A DNA stretch of 64,000 nt from Candidatus Bathyarchaeota archaeon. GTDB taxonomy: Archaea; Thermoproteota; Bathyarchaeia; Bathyarchaeales; Bathycorpusculaceae. The notes under the pieces are model-generated. The model saw only the letters and a list, made by a program, of their open reading frames with translations, searched no databases and was not told the origin of the DNA. Made by a program: the position numbers and the translations under genes. Where the stretch lies: NCBI GenBank assembly GCA_018396675.1, contig JAGTQX010000010.1, forward strand, positions 62,001-126,000. The letters are read 5' to 3'. This document shows, piece by piece, positions 32,942 through 40,860 of the stretch. The number at the start of each line of letters is the position of its first letter. Position 1 is the first letter of the stretch.

Positions 32942-34849
32942 GTGCAACTGTCCCCGCTGAGCAACGCTGTTAGGCGAACATGCAACATACTCAAACATGG
33001 AGCATCAATGCAAGTTTTAGACTATGAGCAACGCTTTTCATCCTTAAAAAGCTTCTACGAAAGCCTCCTCTCAAACCTAATAAAAATGGATTTCCCGCCT
33101 AAAGAAGCTTATGAAACCGCAAAAGAGTTTTTTGGAGCTACTTCAGTCCGATTTGCCGGCGTAGACGGAACCATGTATTCGCGTCCCCTCTTTGACTTGA
33201 TGGTTTTCTTCGGCGGCGCCTACGCCTCGACAGGAACAATAACATTTAGTGAGGATAAGCTTCCCACGGTTGAGTATGATGAGCGGACAGCACGACACGG
33301 GACAGGAATTTCCAGCGTTGTGCCTATTTATGTTAACGAGATTCCAGATGTTGACCAAGCATTTTTTGAAGCCTCACAACCAGATGAAATAAGCCTTGGA
33401 AAACCGCTTACCGAAGAATCAATAATTAACAATTCTACAGTGGCTAATTGGATGATGACTTTCGCTGAGTATTATTTGGCTTACAAACTTGCAGCGGACA
33501 TCGAACAAAATATTCGAGTGATTCTTTTAGACAGAAGCTTATCCATAGAACGTGCAAGCCTACTCTACGATACTTCGAAGCGTGTCTTGTGGGAAGTTAA
33601 AAGCAACATTTTAGGCGTTAAAGTTGACGGAGAACCTGTAGACATTAATGAGCTAACAATAGCGCGGCAGCACGTATGTAACGAAAATTTAGGCTTGCCG
33701 CCGCCGAGGGCCGACTACCTACGCTACGCAATAATAAACCTTCTCAAACAGAAAGGCGCATTGTCAAAAAAGCAGATTCTAACAGAATTCGCCATAAAAG
33801 ACGAGAAAAGAGCAAAGAGAGTTGAACGCAGCTTAAGGCACTTGGTCAAGAGCAGCGTTTTAACCGAGAAAAATGAGGTTTACACCTTAAACAGGAAATA
33901 CGTGAACACTTGGGAGCGCATCAAAAAGCTGGTTGTAAGCGTAGGCGATAGGTTCTTTTTCGCCGAGAATCCAGAAACCGCCAACCTGATGAAAATCGTT
34001 AAAGACGGAAAAGAATATTGGCTGACAACGCTTGACATTGCACTTCTTACACTGTTTACGTTGCACATGCTTATGGAAGAATGCTGGAAAAGACATATAC
34101 TGCTGATAGGCGTCACGAAAGACACAGCAGCAAGAGATTTCAAACGCCAACTGATTCCAATAATGCACAGCAACGACCTACTTGAGACGGCTGTATCCAG
34201 AGAAACGCTTGAAAAGTTGCCGAACACAGACCGCATGATACTCCAGTCTGCAAGCATTCTAAACACGGAAAAAATAACGCCGCCATGGAGTCTAATAGAA
34301 TACGACTCTGCTTTTAGAACAGTTCTGCCCGACAAGCAGAACCGCAAAGGCTACATTTCTGGAGCTATAAAAAACAAGATAGGTTTAGAAAAAACATTTC
34401 TGAAAACTTACGTGCAGCTCAGCCAAGCCAAAACAGATAAGATGCTGCGAAGCAATGTCTTGCTTGTCGACCGTTTGGTATATCCAGAATACGACTACAA
34501 GCCGGAAAACATCGTGGAATTCTGGAATGAGCTAAGCGATGGTACAAAAGAGCCAGTTGAAATGATTCTTTTCATGGATAGAAACGTGCCAAACAGAATT
34601 CAGAACCTTACAATGAACGTTTTGGTTGCGATGACGCCGCCAAACATTCCAGAAGCTTTCGGACATAATACGCCCTTGTTCATAGCGGATAAAATTGCCA
34701 AGTGGAATTACGGCCAGTTCAAACGTGTAGTGGATACAACGGCCGAGTGGATACTCAATAACCATAAATTGAGAAGGTTCATATTTTATATGAGCACTTT
34801 CAGGGAGAGGCGAACAGCAATTGAAGCCGCAAGAAGAGAACAAATTTAA
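32942..34849 (+). CDS. nurA: NurA-type 5'-3' nuclease with an inserted winged helix
   Basis: 635 residues, longer than usual NurA. The nuclease core opens with RFAGVDGTMYSRPLFDLMVFFGG near residue 75, where the Asp binds the catalytic manganese, and has VILLDRSLSIERASLLY near residue 198 with another conserved Asp. Residues about 260-330 form a winged helix-turn-helix (YAIINLLKQKGALSKKQILTEF ... LRHLVKSSVLTEKNEVYTLN) not usual in the family. The C-terminal part contains the late acidic cluster region. NurA works with HerA to resect DNA ends. The start is a GTG with GGTGAT upstream. herA overlaps by 29 bases. Confidence 0.87.
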   Translation: MQLSPLSNAVRRTCNILKHGASMQVLDYEQRFSSLKSFYESLLSNLIKMDFPPKEAYETAKEFFGATSVRFAGVDGTMYSRPLFDLMVFFGGAYASTGTITFSEDKLPTVEYDERTARHGTGISSVVPIYVNEIPDVDQAFFEASQPDEISLGKPLTEESIINNSTVANWMMTFAEYYLAYKLAADIEQNIRVILLDRSLSIERASLLYDTSKRVLWEVKSNILGVKVDGEPVDINELTIARQHVCNENLGLPPPRADYLRYAIINLLKQKGALSKKQILTEFAIKDEKRAKRVERSLRHLVKSSVLTEKNEVYTLNRKYVNTWERIKKLVVSVGDRFFFAENPETANLMKIVKDGKEYWLTTLDIALLTLFTLHMLMEECWKRHILLIGVTKDTAARDFKRQLIPIMHSNDLLETAVSRETLEKLPNTDRMILQSASILNTEKITPPWSLIEYDSAFRTVLPDKQNRKGYISGAIKNKIGLEKTFLKTYVQLSQAKTDKMLRSNVLLVDRLVYPEYDYKPENIVEFWNELSDGTKEPVEMILFMDRNVPNRIQNLTMNVLVAMTPPNIPEAFGHNTPLFIADKIAKWNYGQFKRVVDTTAEWILNNHKLRRFIFYMSTFRERRTAIEAARREQI

Positions 34850-36701
34850 CAGCTTATGCTTCACGGACTTCGATGGGCGATTTCACGCTAGACTAGCCGC
34901 AGTTATGCCACGTTTTTTTGGTGGTGCAGAAGAGTCAAAAATTGCGGGAACAGGCGCTCGTTACCAATGCCGCGTTAAAGTGGAATATCAAAAGGACTTG
35001 ATGGGGCTTCTGGAGGAAGGAATGCTTCTAGCCGTTAAAAACTTTAAGCAAGCGCTCATGGGCGAAGAACGGTATACGCTTATGGAGATAAGCCGCGTTT
35101 GGCCGGAACACTTCGGCTTGAGAGGATTGTCTGACCATGGATATTACCCTATGCAGTTCGAAATAATAGAGCAGTCAGAGGCAGATTGGTTTACAGACGA
35201 CCGTTCAACCATGATGATTCAGATAGACGCCATACCGATAAACTACGATTTGATTATTGGCGAAAACTGCGAGTTCAAATTTGTTAAGGGATTCTCTTAC
35301 CCGATAGTAGGCAGTCCCGTTTACATTCTAAATAGTGAAATGATAAACCGCATGTACAACCAAAAAATAGCCGAAAAGATAGGATTAGACCCGTCCAAAA
35401 CAGTTGAGGATGCACAGGCTGACCCGAGACTCGGCGTAGTAAAAATGTTCCAAACAAGCAAAACAGTAATTCCAATATACGTGGATTTCGAAAAACTTGT
35501 ACGTTACCATTTCGGAGTTTTCGCTTTTACCGGCGGAGGAAAAAGCAACCTCATGTCAAACATTCTTAGGCGGATTCTGCTTCACACTAGCGACGTGAAA
35601 ATTGTGGTTTTTGACGTAAGCTGCGAGTACGTGTTTCTGCTTTTGGATTTGCTTGCAGACAAAGAGATTCCAGCCAAAATCATTCTTGAGCATAGAATCG
35701 ATTCTCTGGAACAGTTTTTCAACTCTGTTGTCAAACCAAGAGAATATGAGGCTGACGAGCGGATAAAGGCTGGCTTAAAACGGATAATGGAACAGGAAAA
35801 GGTTGCGTACTACACGCGGCCAAAGCAGAAAGTTCCAACATACGCCCAGTTTCTAGACGAGTTAAACGACCAAAGAAAAAGCAACACAGACAAGCCGCAT
35901 TACATAAATGCCATAGACAAAATCCACGACGCCATACTTGAATACATGGAAGAGCACGGTTTAAGCGAAAATCAAGAAGTAGACGAGCCATTCATTAAGC
36001 GCATTGACAAAATCTGCATGGAAACAATAGAAGAATTCAAGGTTCATGAAAAAAGCGGATTGTACGCTTGGGGAACAACCCGCAACACAATAATTGACCA
36101 ATTAAAAAAGAGACGGGAGGAAGAACAGAAGGAGACAAGTGGCTTAACCGTCGAAAAAATAAGAGAACTTCTCGAAAACGACACAAAGCTGGTTTGCATT
36201 TCAATTTCAGACCCAACAACCATAAAAGAACTGGTAATAACCCTAACACATGACTTGCTTATCCGCAGAAAACGCAGATTCCAAGTTAAACCCTACATAC
36301 TCCTAGTCTTCGACGAAGCGCAAGAATTCATCCCTGAACTAGCCGGAGCAGCGGGAATAGACAAAAAATGCAGCAGACAAGTGGAGACACTGCTTAGGCA
36401 AGGCCGCAAATATGGCTTGGGCGTTTGTATAGCAACTCAACGCATAGCCTACCTAAACACAAACGCTTTACAACAACTTCACACGTACTTCGTAGGCACC
36501 TTACCAAGGCCATACGACCGCGCTCTGATAAGCGACACGTTTATGATAGATAAGGGCATACTGGAAAAGACGCTGGAGTTTGCACCCGGCGAATGGCTTC
36601 TTTCAAGCTATATAGCCACGGGCATAGAAAACGTGCCAATATTCATAAAAGCAGACAATGCGGAAAAAGAAATAGAAAAATTCCTTAAAAACGCTGTTTA
36701 A
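34821..36701 (+). CDS. herA: HerA DNA translocase/helicase
   Basis: 626 residues. An N-terminal HAS barrel is followed by the ATPase: Walker A FAFTGGGKSNLMSNI near residue 235, Walker B ILLVFDEAQEFIPE near residue 495, and RQGRKYGLGVCIATQR, the sensor and arginine-finger region of the FtsK/HerA group. HerA forms hexamers that pump DNA and drives NurA in double-strand break repair. The start TTG lies inside the nurA end, so both are made together. Mre11 and Rad50, the usual neighbours, are not in the window. Confidence 0.93.
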   Translation: MKPQEENKFNSLCFTDFDGRFHARLAAVMPRFFGGAEESKIAGTGARYQCRVKVEYQKDLMGLLEEGMLLAVKNFKQALMGEERYTLMEISRVWPEHFGLRGLSDHGYYPMQFEIIEQSEADWFTDDRSTMMIQIDAIPINYDLIIGENCEFKFVKGFSYPIVGSPVYILNSEMINRMYNQKIAEKIGLDPSKTVEDAQADPRLGVVKMFQTSKTVIPIYVDFEKLVRYHFGVFAFTGGGKSNLMSNILRRILLHTSDVKIVVFDVSCEYVFLLLDLLADKEIPAKIILEHRIDSLEQFFNSVVKPREYEADERIKAGLKRIMEQEKVAYYTRPKQKVPTYAQFLDELNDQRKSNTDKPHYINAIDKIHDAILEYMEEHGLSENQEVDEPFIKRIDKICMETIEEFKVHEKSGLYAWGTTRNTIIDQLKKRREEEQKETSGLTVEKIRELLENDTKLVCISISDPTTIKELVITLTHDLLIRRKRRFQVKPYILLVFDEAQEFIPELAGAAGIDKKCSRQVETLLRQGRKYGLGVCIATQRIAYLNTNALQQLHTYFVGTLPRPYDRALISDTFMIDKGILEKTLEFAPGEWLLSSYIATGIENVPIFIKADNAEKEIEKFLKNAV

Positions 36702-36771
36702 ACACTGAATTATTAAAAATGGGATTAATAAGATTCGGTAGTAGAAATAAGAGAATGGCTGGAGTTTTAGG

Positions 36772-37737
36772 CTATGCGATCCCGCATTTTTTGAGGAGTT
36801 TTTGCCATCTCATGTCGGTTATTCGCTGAATTTCTTCTAGCATTTTCTCGAATTTTGGAGTTAACAAGTGTCGGAAACGTCCTTGCACGGCTACGTACTC
36901 TTTCACTGGCTTTTTCTTTTGAGGTGCTAGGGCTAGGACTTTGCTTGGTGTTGAAAGCTGGTATTCACCGTTTACGGCTTCCCATAAGGGGAATACGCAT
37001 GTTTCCACTGCTAAGCGGGAAAGCTCTATGGATTTAGCTGGGTCACTTCTCCAACCGCGCGGGCACGGTGCAAACACGTGTAAAAACGCTGGGCCTTCAA
37101 CTTCTAGGCCTTTTCTCACTTTTGTTATCAAGTCTCTCCAGTAATATGGTGAAGCTGTGGCTACGTATGGTATTTCGTGGGCCACCATTATGTCTGCTAT
37201 TGGCTTTTTGGGTTCAAGTTTGCCGGGTATAACAGTGCCTGCTGGCGACGTGGTTGTTGACGCGCCTAATGGTGTGCCACCGCTCCGCTGGATTCCAGTG
37301 TTCATGTAAGCTTCATTGTCGTATAAAACGAAGAGGAAGTCGTGTCCGCGTTCTACGGCTCCTGAAAGCGCTTGTATGCCTATATCATATGTTCCTCCGT
37401 CTCCAGCTATAGCGATTACATCCACATGTTCATGTTTTATTTTTCCCTTTTTCTTCATTATTTTCAATGCAGCCTCTATTCCAGACGCGTTTGCAGCAGC
37501 GTTTTCAAATGCTGTGTGAAGCCAAGGCACCGCCCATGACGTGTACGGGTAAATCGTTGAAACTACTTCCATGCATCCAGTCGCGTGAGTTACTATAGTT
37601 GGGCCTCTAATGGCCTTCATTATGAGCCGCATGACTGTTGCTGGGGCGCATCCTGCACATGCTCGGTGTCCCGACATGAACAAGTCTGGTTTTTCCGCTA
37701 TGTCCTTCGCCGTAAATTTCCATTCTTCACTTTGCAT
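36772..37737 (-). CDS. porB: 2-oxoacid:ferredoxin oxidoreductase (pyruvate type), beta subunit
   Basis: 321 residues. The thiamine diphosphate subunit: CAGCAPATVMR with two iron-sulfur Cys near residue 27, GDGGTYDIGIQALSGAVERGHD (metal and ThDP binding, GDG...N) near residue 110, and YDNEAYMNTGIQRSGGTPLGA. It is the last gene in the order gamma-delta-alpha-beta, the usual archaeal POR arrangement. The complex oxidises pyruvate to acetyl-CoA and reduces ferredoxin, or runs backwards. A branched-chain (VOR) substrate is possible because the families are alike. Confidence 0.93.
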   Translation of the reverse strand: MQSEEWKFTAKDIAEKPDLFMSGHRACAGCAPATVMRLIMKAIRGPTIVTHATGCMEVVSTIYPYTSWAVPWLHTAFENAAANASGIEAALKIMKKKGKIKHEHVDVIAIAGDGGTYDIGIQALSGAVERGHDFLFVLYDNEAYMNTGIQRSGGTPLGASTTTSPAGTVIPGKLEPKKPIADIMVAHEIPYVATASPYYWRDLITKVRKGLEVEGPAFLHVFAPCPRGWRSDPAKSIELSRLAVETCVFPLWEAVNGEYQLSTPSKVLALAPQKKKPVKEYVAVQGRFRHLLTPKFEKMLEEIQRITDMRWQKLLKKCGIA

Positions 37738-37750
37738 TTTGTTTCCTCCT

Positions 37751-38983
37751 TTATTCTCTTAATCCAACGTATTTTACGGGTTCTTCAACGCGGTTTTTCT
37801 TGACTATCTCTTGCAAGTCTGTGTATATTTCGCGTATTTGGCTTGGACTTGTGTCTCTTCCGCCGAGTCCATAAATGTAATTCACCGTCAGCGGATGTTT
37901 GCTTGAATCGTAAAGCGCATGGCGAACCTCGTGAAAGACTGCTCCGCCTTGTCCTCCGAAACTCATACTCCTGTCCATCACCGCCACCGCTTTAACGTGT
38001 TCAAGAGCTTCGCGGATTCCCTGCACTGGCAACGGTCTAAAAGTTCGGATACGCAGAAGTCCAGCTTTAACGCCTTCGGTTCTCAAGTCGTCTATAACTG
38101 TTTTTACTGTTCCGGCAGTTGAGCCTACGCAGACTATGGCTATTTCGGCGTCTTCAAGTTTGTATGGTTCAAGCAGTCCGTCGCCGTATCTTCTTCCGCT
38201 TATCCTCGCGTATTCGTCATGCACTTGTTTTATAACGCTAAGTGCATTTTTCATCGCTTCTTCTTGTTGCCGTTTAAACTCGAAGTAGTAGTTTGGAAAA
38301 GCTAAAGGTCCAAGAGTCATGGGGTAATCAGGGTCAAGTTTTAGCGGCGCTGTTTTGCCCTCATGCGTCAGCGCGTTTGGGAATCGGCGTGTTCCAACAA
38401 ATTTCTTGACTTCTTCGTCTGGTAATGCATTCACGTTTTCAACCGAGTGGCTTAATGTGAAACCGTCAAGGCCGACGATTGTTGGCAAAAGAACATCTGG
38501 ATGCTCTGCGATTCGAAAAGCTTGTATGATGGAGTCGTAGACTTCTTGCGCGTTTTCCGCGTATATTTGTATCCAACCGCTGTCCCTCTGTGCCATCGTG
38601 TCTGACTGGTCTCCGTGAATGTTTATTGGCGCTGACAATGCTCTGTTTGCGATTGCCATAACCACTGGTGCGCGGCAACCAGAAGTTACAAAAAGTATCT
38701 CATGCATTAGAGCTAAACCGGCAGACGCTGAAGCAGTAAAAGTTCTAGCGCCCGCAAGTGAAGCTGCGAGGCAAGCGGTTAAAGCGCTGTGTTCTGATTC
38801 TGTGCAAACGAATGCTGTTTCAACTTCGCCGTTGGCTACATATTCGCTGAATCTTTCAACAATTATTGTTTGAGGCGTTATTGGGTAAGCCGCCACCACG
38901 TCAACATCTGACTGTTTAACAGCGTAGGCAACCGCCTCGTCACCGTTTAGGGCTAAAATCTTCTGTTCAACAGCACTTTTCAT
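37751..38983 (-). CDS. porA: 2-oxoacid:ferredoxin oxidoreductase (pyruvate type), alpha subunit
   Basis: About 410 residues. Pyrimidine-binding and core signatures: AYPITPQTIIVERFSEYVANGEVETAFVCTESEHSA split here as AYPITPQTIIVE and VCTESEHSALTAC, then FTASASAGLALMHEIL, INIHGDQSDTMAQRDSGWIQ and MDRSMSFGGQGGAVFHEV. I use the ATG at 38983, which has GAGGTG upstream; a GTG at 38995 is possible. It follows porD by a few bases and precedes porB by 13. The catalytic Glu in the CTESEHS segment is intact. Confidence 0.93.
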   Translation of the reverse strand: MKSAVEQKILALNGDEAVAYAVKQSDVDVVAAYPITPQTIIVERFSEYVANGEVETAFVCTESEHSALTACLAASLAGARTFTASASAGLALMHEILFVTSGCRAPVVMAIANRALSAPINIHGDQSDTMAQRDSGWIQIYAENAQEVYDSIIQAFRIAEHPDVLLPTIVGLDGFTLSHSVENVNALPDEEVKKFVGTRRFPNALTHEGKTAPLKLDPDYPMTLGPLAFPNYYFEFKRQQEEAMKNALSVIKQVHDEYARISGRRYGDGLLEPYKLEDAEIAIVCVGSTAGTVKTVIDDLRTEGVKAGLLRIRTFRPLPVQGIREALEHVKAVAVMDRSMSFGGQGGAVFHEVRHALYDSSKHPLTVNYIYGLGGRDTSPSQIREIYTDLQEIVKKNRVEEPVKYVGLRE

Positions 38984-38997
38984 TGTTTTTTGCACCT

Positions 38998-39276
38998 CTA
39001 CTCAAGTTTCATTTCTATCGCCTTCACGGGACATTCATTAGCACATATCCCGCAACCTTTACAGAAATTATAGTCAAAATCTATGTCTCCTTTTTCAGAT
39101 TTCCAATGTATCGCACCGTCTGGACAGAAGATAACGCATAACAAGCATCGTGTGCATTTATCCAAATCCCTTATTGGCTTGTAGGTTTTCCAATCGCCAG
39201 TTGGAAACTCTGTGCTGGGTTTCCAGCATACCGCGCCTATCGAAATTTCTTTCCAACCTTTTTCTTTGCTTGTCAT
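38998..39276 (-). CDS. porD: 2-oxoacid:ferredoxin oxidoreductase, delta subunit (two 4Fe-4S ferredoxin)
   Basis: 92 residues. Two cluster motifs are present: CTRCLLCVIFCPDGAI near residue 41 and CKGCGICANECPVKAI near residue 72, each giving four Cys for a 4Fe-4S cluster. The subunit passes electrons from the ThDP site to free ferredoxin. Its ATG overlaps the stop of porC by four bases. Upstream residues TEFPTGDWKTYKPIRD are typical of the family. Confidence 0.94.
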   Translation of the reverse strand: MTSKEKGWKEISIGAVCWKPSTEFPTGDWKTYKPIRDLDKCTRCLLCVIFCPDGAIHWKSEKGDIDFDYNFCKGCGICANECPVKAIEMKLE

Positions 39277-39833
39277 CCTGAACGCGCCTCCTCATAAGCT
39301 TCCTTTATAACTGCAAAGTTTTTATCAGCTACATCGCCTTTAAAACGTTCTTTAACCGTTTTCTGAATGCTTTCTAGGCTAACTGCGCCCGTTGCACGTG
39401 CAACCGCTCCAAGCATGGCTGTGCTGGTTATTGGCATTCCTAAAATTTTTATGGCGACCTCCGTTGCGGGAACAGTCCAAATCTCAAATTTAGCTTCTTT
39501 AAACGCCTTTCTAACTTCGGCAGGGTCTTCCTTAGAATTAATTATTAGTTTCCCACTTTCGCTCAGTCCTTCGGTTACTGGCACAGTTTTCAGCAATGTT
39601 GGGTCGAGGACAACCACAACATCCGGATTATAAACTGCACAGTGCAGTCTTATTGGTTCATTGCTTATCCGTGTGAACGCTGCCACTGGTGCACCCATTC
39701 TTTCTGGACCGAACTCTGGGAAGGATTGGATGTATTTTTCTTCATGAACCGCTGCTCTTGCAAGTAACTCGCTGGCTGTCCATGCGCCTTGTCCGCCTCT
39801 TCCATGCCATCTGACTTCAAGTATTTTTTTCAA
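39273..39833 (-). CDS. porC: 2-oxoacid:ferredoxin oxidoreductase, gamma subunit
   Basis: 186 residues. Opens with EVRWHGRGGQGAWTASELLA, the coenzyme A-binding glycine loop of the gamma subunit, followed by SFPEFGPERMGAPVAAFTRIS and DVVVVLDPTLL. It is the first gene of the four-gene operon, which is usual. An inverted repeat and a TATA-like sequence lie just upstream (39855-39882). Confidence 0.94.
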   Translation of the reverse strand: MKKILEVRWHGRGGQGAWTASELLARAAVHEEKYIQSFPEFGPERMGAPVAAFTRISNEPIRLHCAVYNPDVVVVLDPTLLKTVPVTEGLSESGKLIINSKEDPAEVRKAFKEAKFEIWTVPATEVAIKILGMPITSTAMLGAVARATGAVSLESIQKTVKERFKGDVADKNFAVIKEAYEEARSG

Positions 39834-39854
39834 AGCTTAACTCTCCATGAATCT

Positions 39855-39882
39855 TCCTAACCAATTAGGAGAACTCTAATAT
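39855..39882 (-). promoter_or_regulatory. por operon promoter with inverted repeat
   Basis: TCCTAA-CCAA-TTAGGA (39855-39870) is a 6-bp inverted repeat just downstream, on the minus strand, of a TATA-like GTATATTAG (about 39874-39882). It lies 22-37 bases before porC, where transcription should start. It could bind a regulator such as one of the nearby PadR proteins. Confidence 0.4.
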
Positions 39883-39928
39883 ACATTTTTCTAAACGAAA
39901 TTTGAAAAAGCATGTGATGTTGACGAGT

Positions 39929-40267
39929 TTAGGCTGTGGATATAAGGTCTTTTAGAATTTCTTTTAAAGGCATCTCAAGCATGTTTTTGACGCGGTTCAG
40001 AAGTTCTGTTCCCTCTTTTGTTATAGAGTAACATTTCATTTGCCTTCTTCCTTTTTGCACCCATTCGCCAGCTATAAACTTGTTCTCTTCCAGTTCGTAT
40101 AGAAGCGGGTAAACTACGCCAGGGTGAAAGTTTAGCCCTGTTAACCTTTTTAGCTCTTTTGCAACGCTGTAGCCTGACAAGGGTTTTTTACTTAAAAGCC
40201 ATAGAATCATCACTCTGCTGAAGCCTCTGATTGTGGCCTTGATAACTTCTTTTTCTATTTCGCTCAT
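39929..40267 (-). CDS. PadR family transcriptional regulator
   Basis: 112 residues. A winged helix domain: VMILWLLSKKPLSGYSVAKELKRLTGLNFHPGVVYPLLYELEENKFI, with the family GY and VYP(L/F)L pattern, then a wing GRRQMKCYSITKEGTELL and a C-terminal dimerisation helix. It lies next to the por operon on the same strand, 95 bases beyond it upstream, and is divergent from a second PadR gene whose sequence is about half identical. The ligand and targets are unknown. Confidence 0.9.
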   Translation of the reverse strand: MSEIEKEVIKATIRGFSRVMILWLLSKKPLSGYSVAKELKRLTGLNFHPGVVYPLLYELEENKFIAGEWVQKGRRQMKCYSITKEGTELLNRVKNMLEMPLKEILKDLISTA

Positions 40268-40362
40268 CTCGCGTTGTTCCGCCTTCCACTGTTTCTATCT
40301 TGGTCAGTCTAGGCGTTTAATTTTGTGCTTAAAGATTTAAGTGCATTGCCAAAATCGGAAAA

Positions 40363-40385
40363 TTGATATATCAAAATTCAAAATG
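40363..40385 (+). promoter_or_regulatory. Palindromic promoter element of the plus-strand padR gene
   Basis: TTGATATATCAA (40363-40374) is a perfect palindrome, continued by AATTCAAAATG. The same stretch, GATATATCAAAATT then TAAATG, occurs at 40787 before the radical SAM gene. The GATATATC core is well placed to be the TATA box itself, about 36 bases before the ATG at 40405, so a protein bound here would compete with TBP. Confidence 0.6.
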
Positions 40386-40404
40386 CTTTTACAGGGTCAT
40401 TAAA

Positions 40405-40734
40405 ATGGTTAGGGTGGGTGATGTCTTCCTACGCAGCCTTGAAAAGCCAGTGATTCTTTGGCTTCTGTCACGGAAACCTATGCATGGCTACGAGATTACA
40501 GTTGAGTTCAAGAGGCTCACGGGCAGAAAATTAAAACCAAGCATAGTTTACCCGTTTCTCCGTAGACTTGAAGTTGAAGGATTTGCAAGCGGCGAATGGA
40601 TTGTCAAAGGCAGACGAAAAATGAGACATTATCAGCTTACGAAAAATGGAGAGGAACTTCTCCGAAAAGTACAAGAAATGTTTAAGAAACCCATTAAAGA
40701 ATTTCTTCTAGACATTATTGGTAAGGAGCAATAA
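40405..40734 (+). CDS. PadR family transcriptional regulator
   Basis: About 109 residues from the ATG at 40405; a longer frame from a TTG at 40363 would start inside the promoter palindrome and is unlikely. The winged helix reads VILWLLSRKPMHGYEITVEFKRLTGRKLKPSIVYPFLRRLEVEGFA, wing GRRKMRHYQLTKNGEELL. It is a paralogue of the divergent PadR gene at 39929-40267. A palindromic promoter element shared with the next gene suggests that it regulates both. Confidence 0.92.
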   Translation: MVRVGDVFLRSLEKPVILWLLSRKPMHGYEITVEFKRLTGRKLKPSIVYPFLRRLEVEGFASGEWIVKGRRKMRHYQLTKNGEELLRKVQEMFKKPIKEFLLDIIGKEQ

Positions 40735-40784
40735 GCGTAACGCGGGTTTGATATGTCCATTTTTATTCTTGTGGAAACCAACAA

Positions 40785-40806
40785 AAGATATATCAAAATT
40801 TAAATG
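40785..40806 (+). promoter_or_regulatory. Second copy of the padR promoter element
   Basis: AAGATATATCAAAATTTAAATG lies 55-76 bases upstream of the radical SAM gene and repeats the element before padR (GATATATC core at 40787-40794). The gene also has GGAGG before its ATG, so the leader is about 45 bases long. Confidence 0.6.
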
Positions 40807-40860
40807 TTTTAAAATCAATAATACCATCTACTCGTAAACCCGACATTTGGAGGAAGCTTA

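Noticed and set aside
40363-40404. TTG-started extension of the plus-strand PadR protein
   Set aside because: It would begin within the promoter palindrome and does not match the family N terminus.
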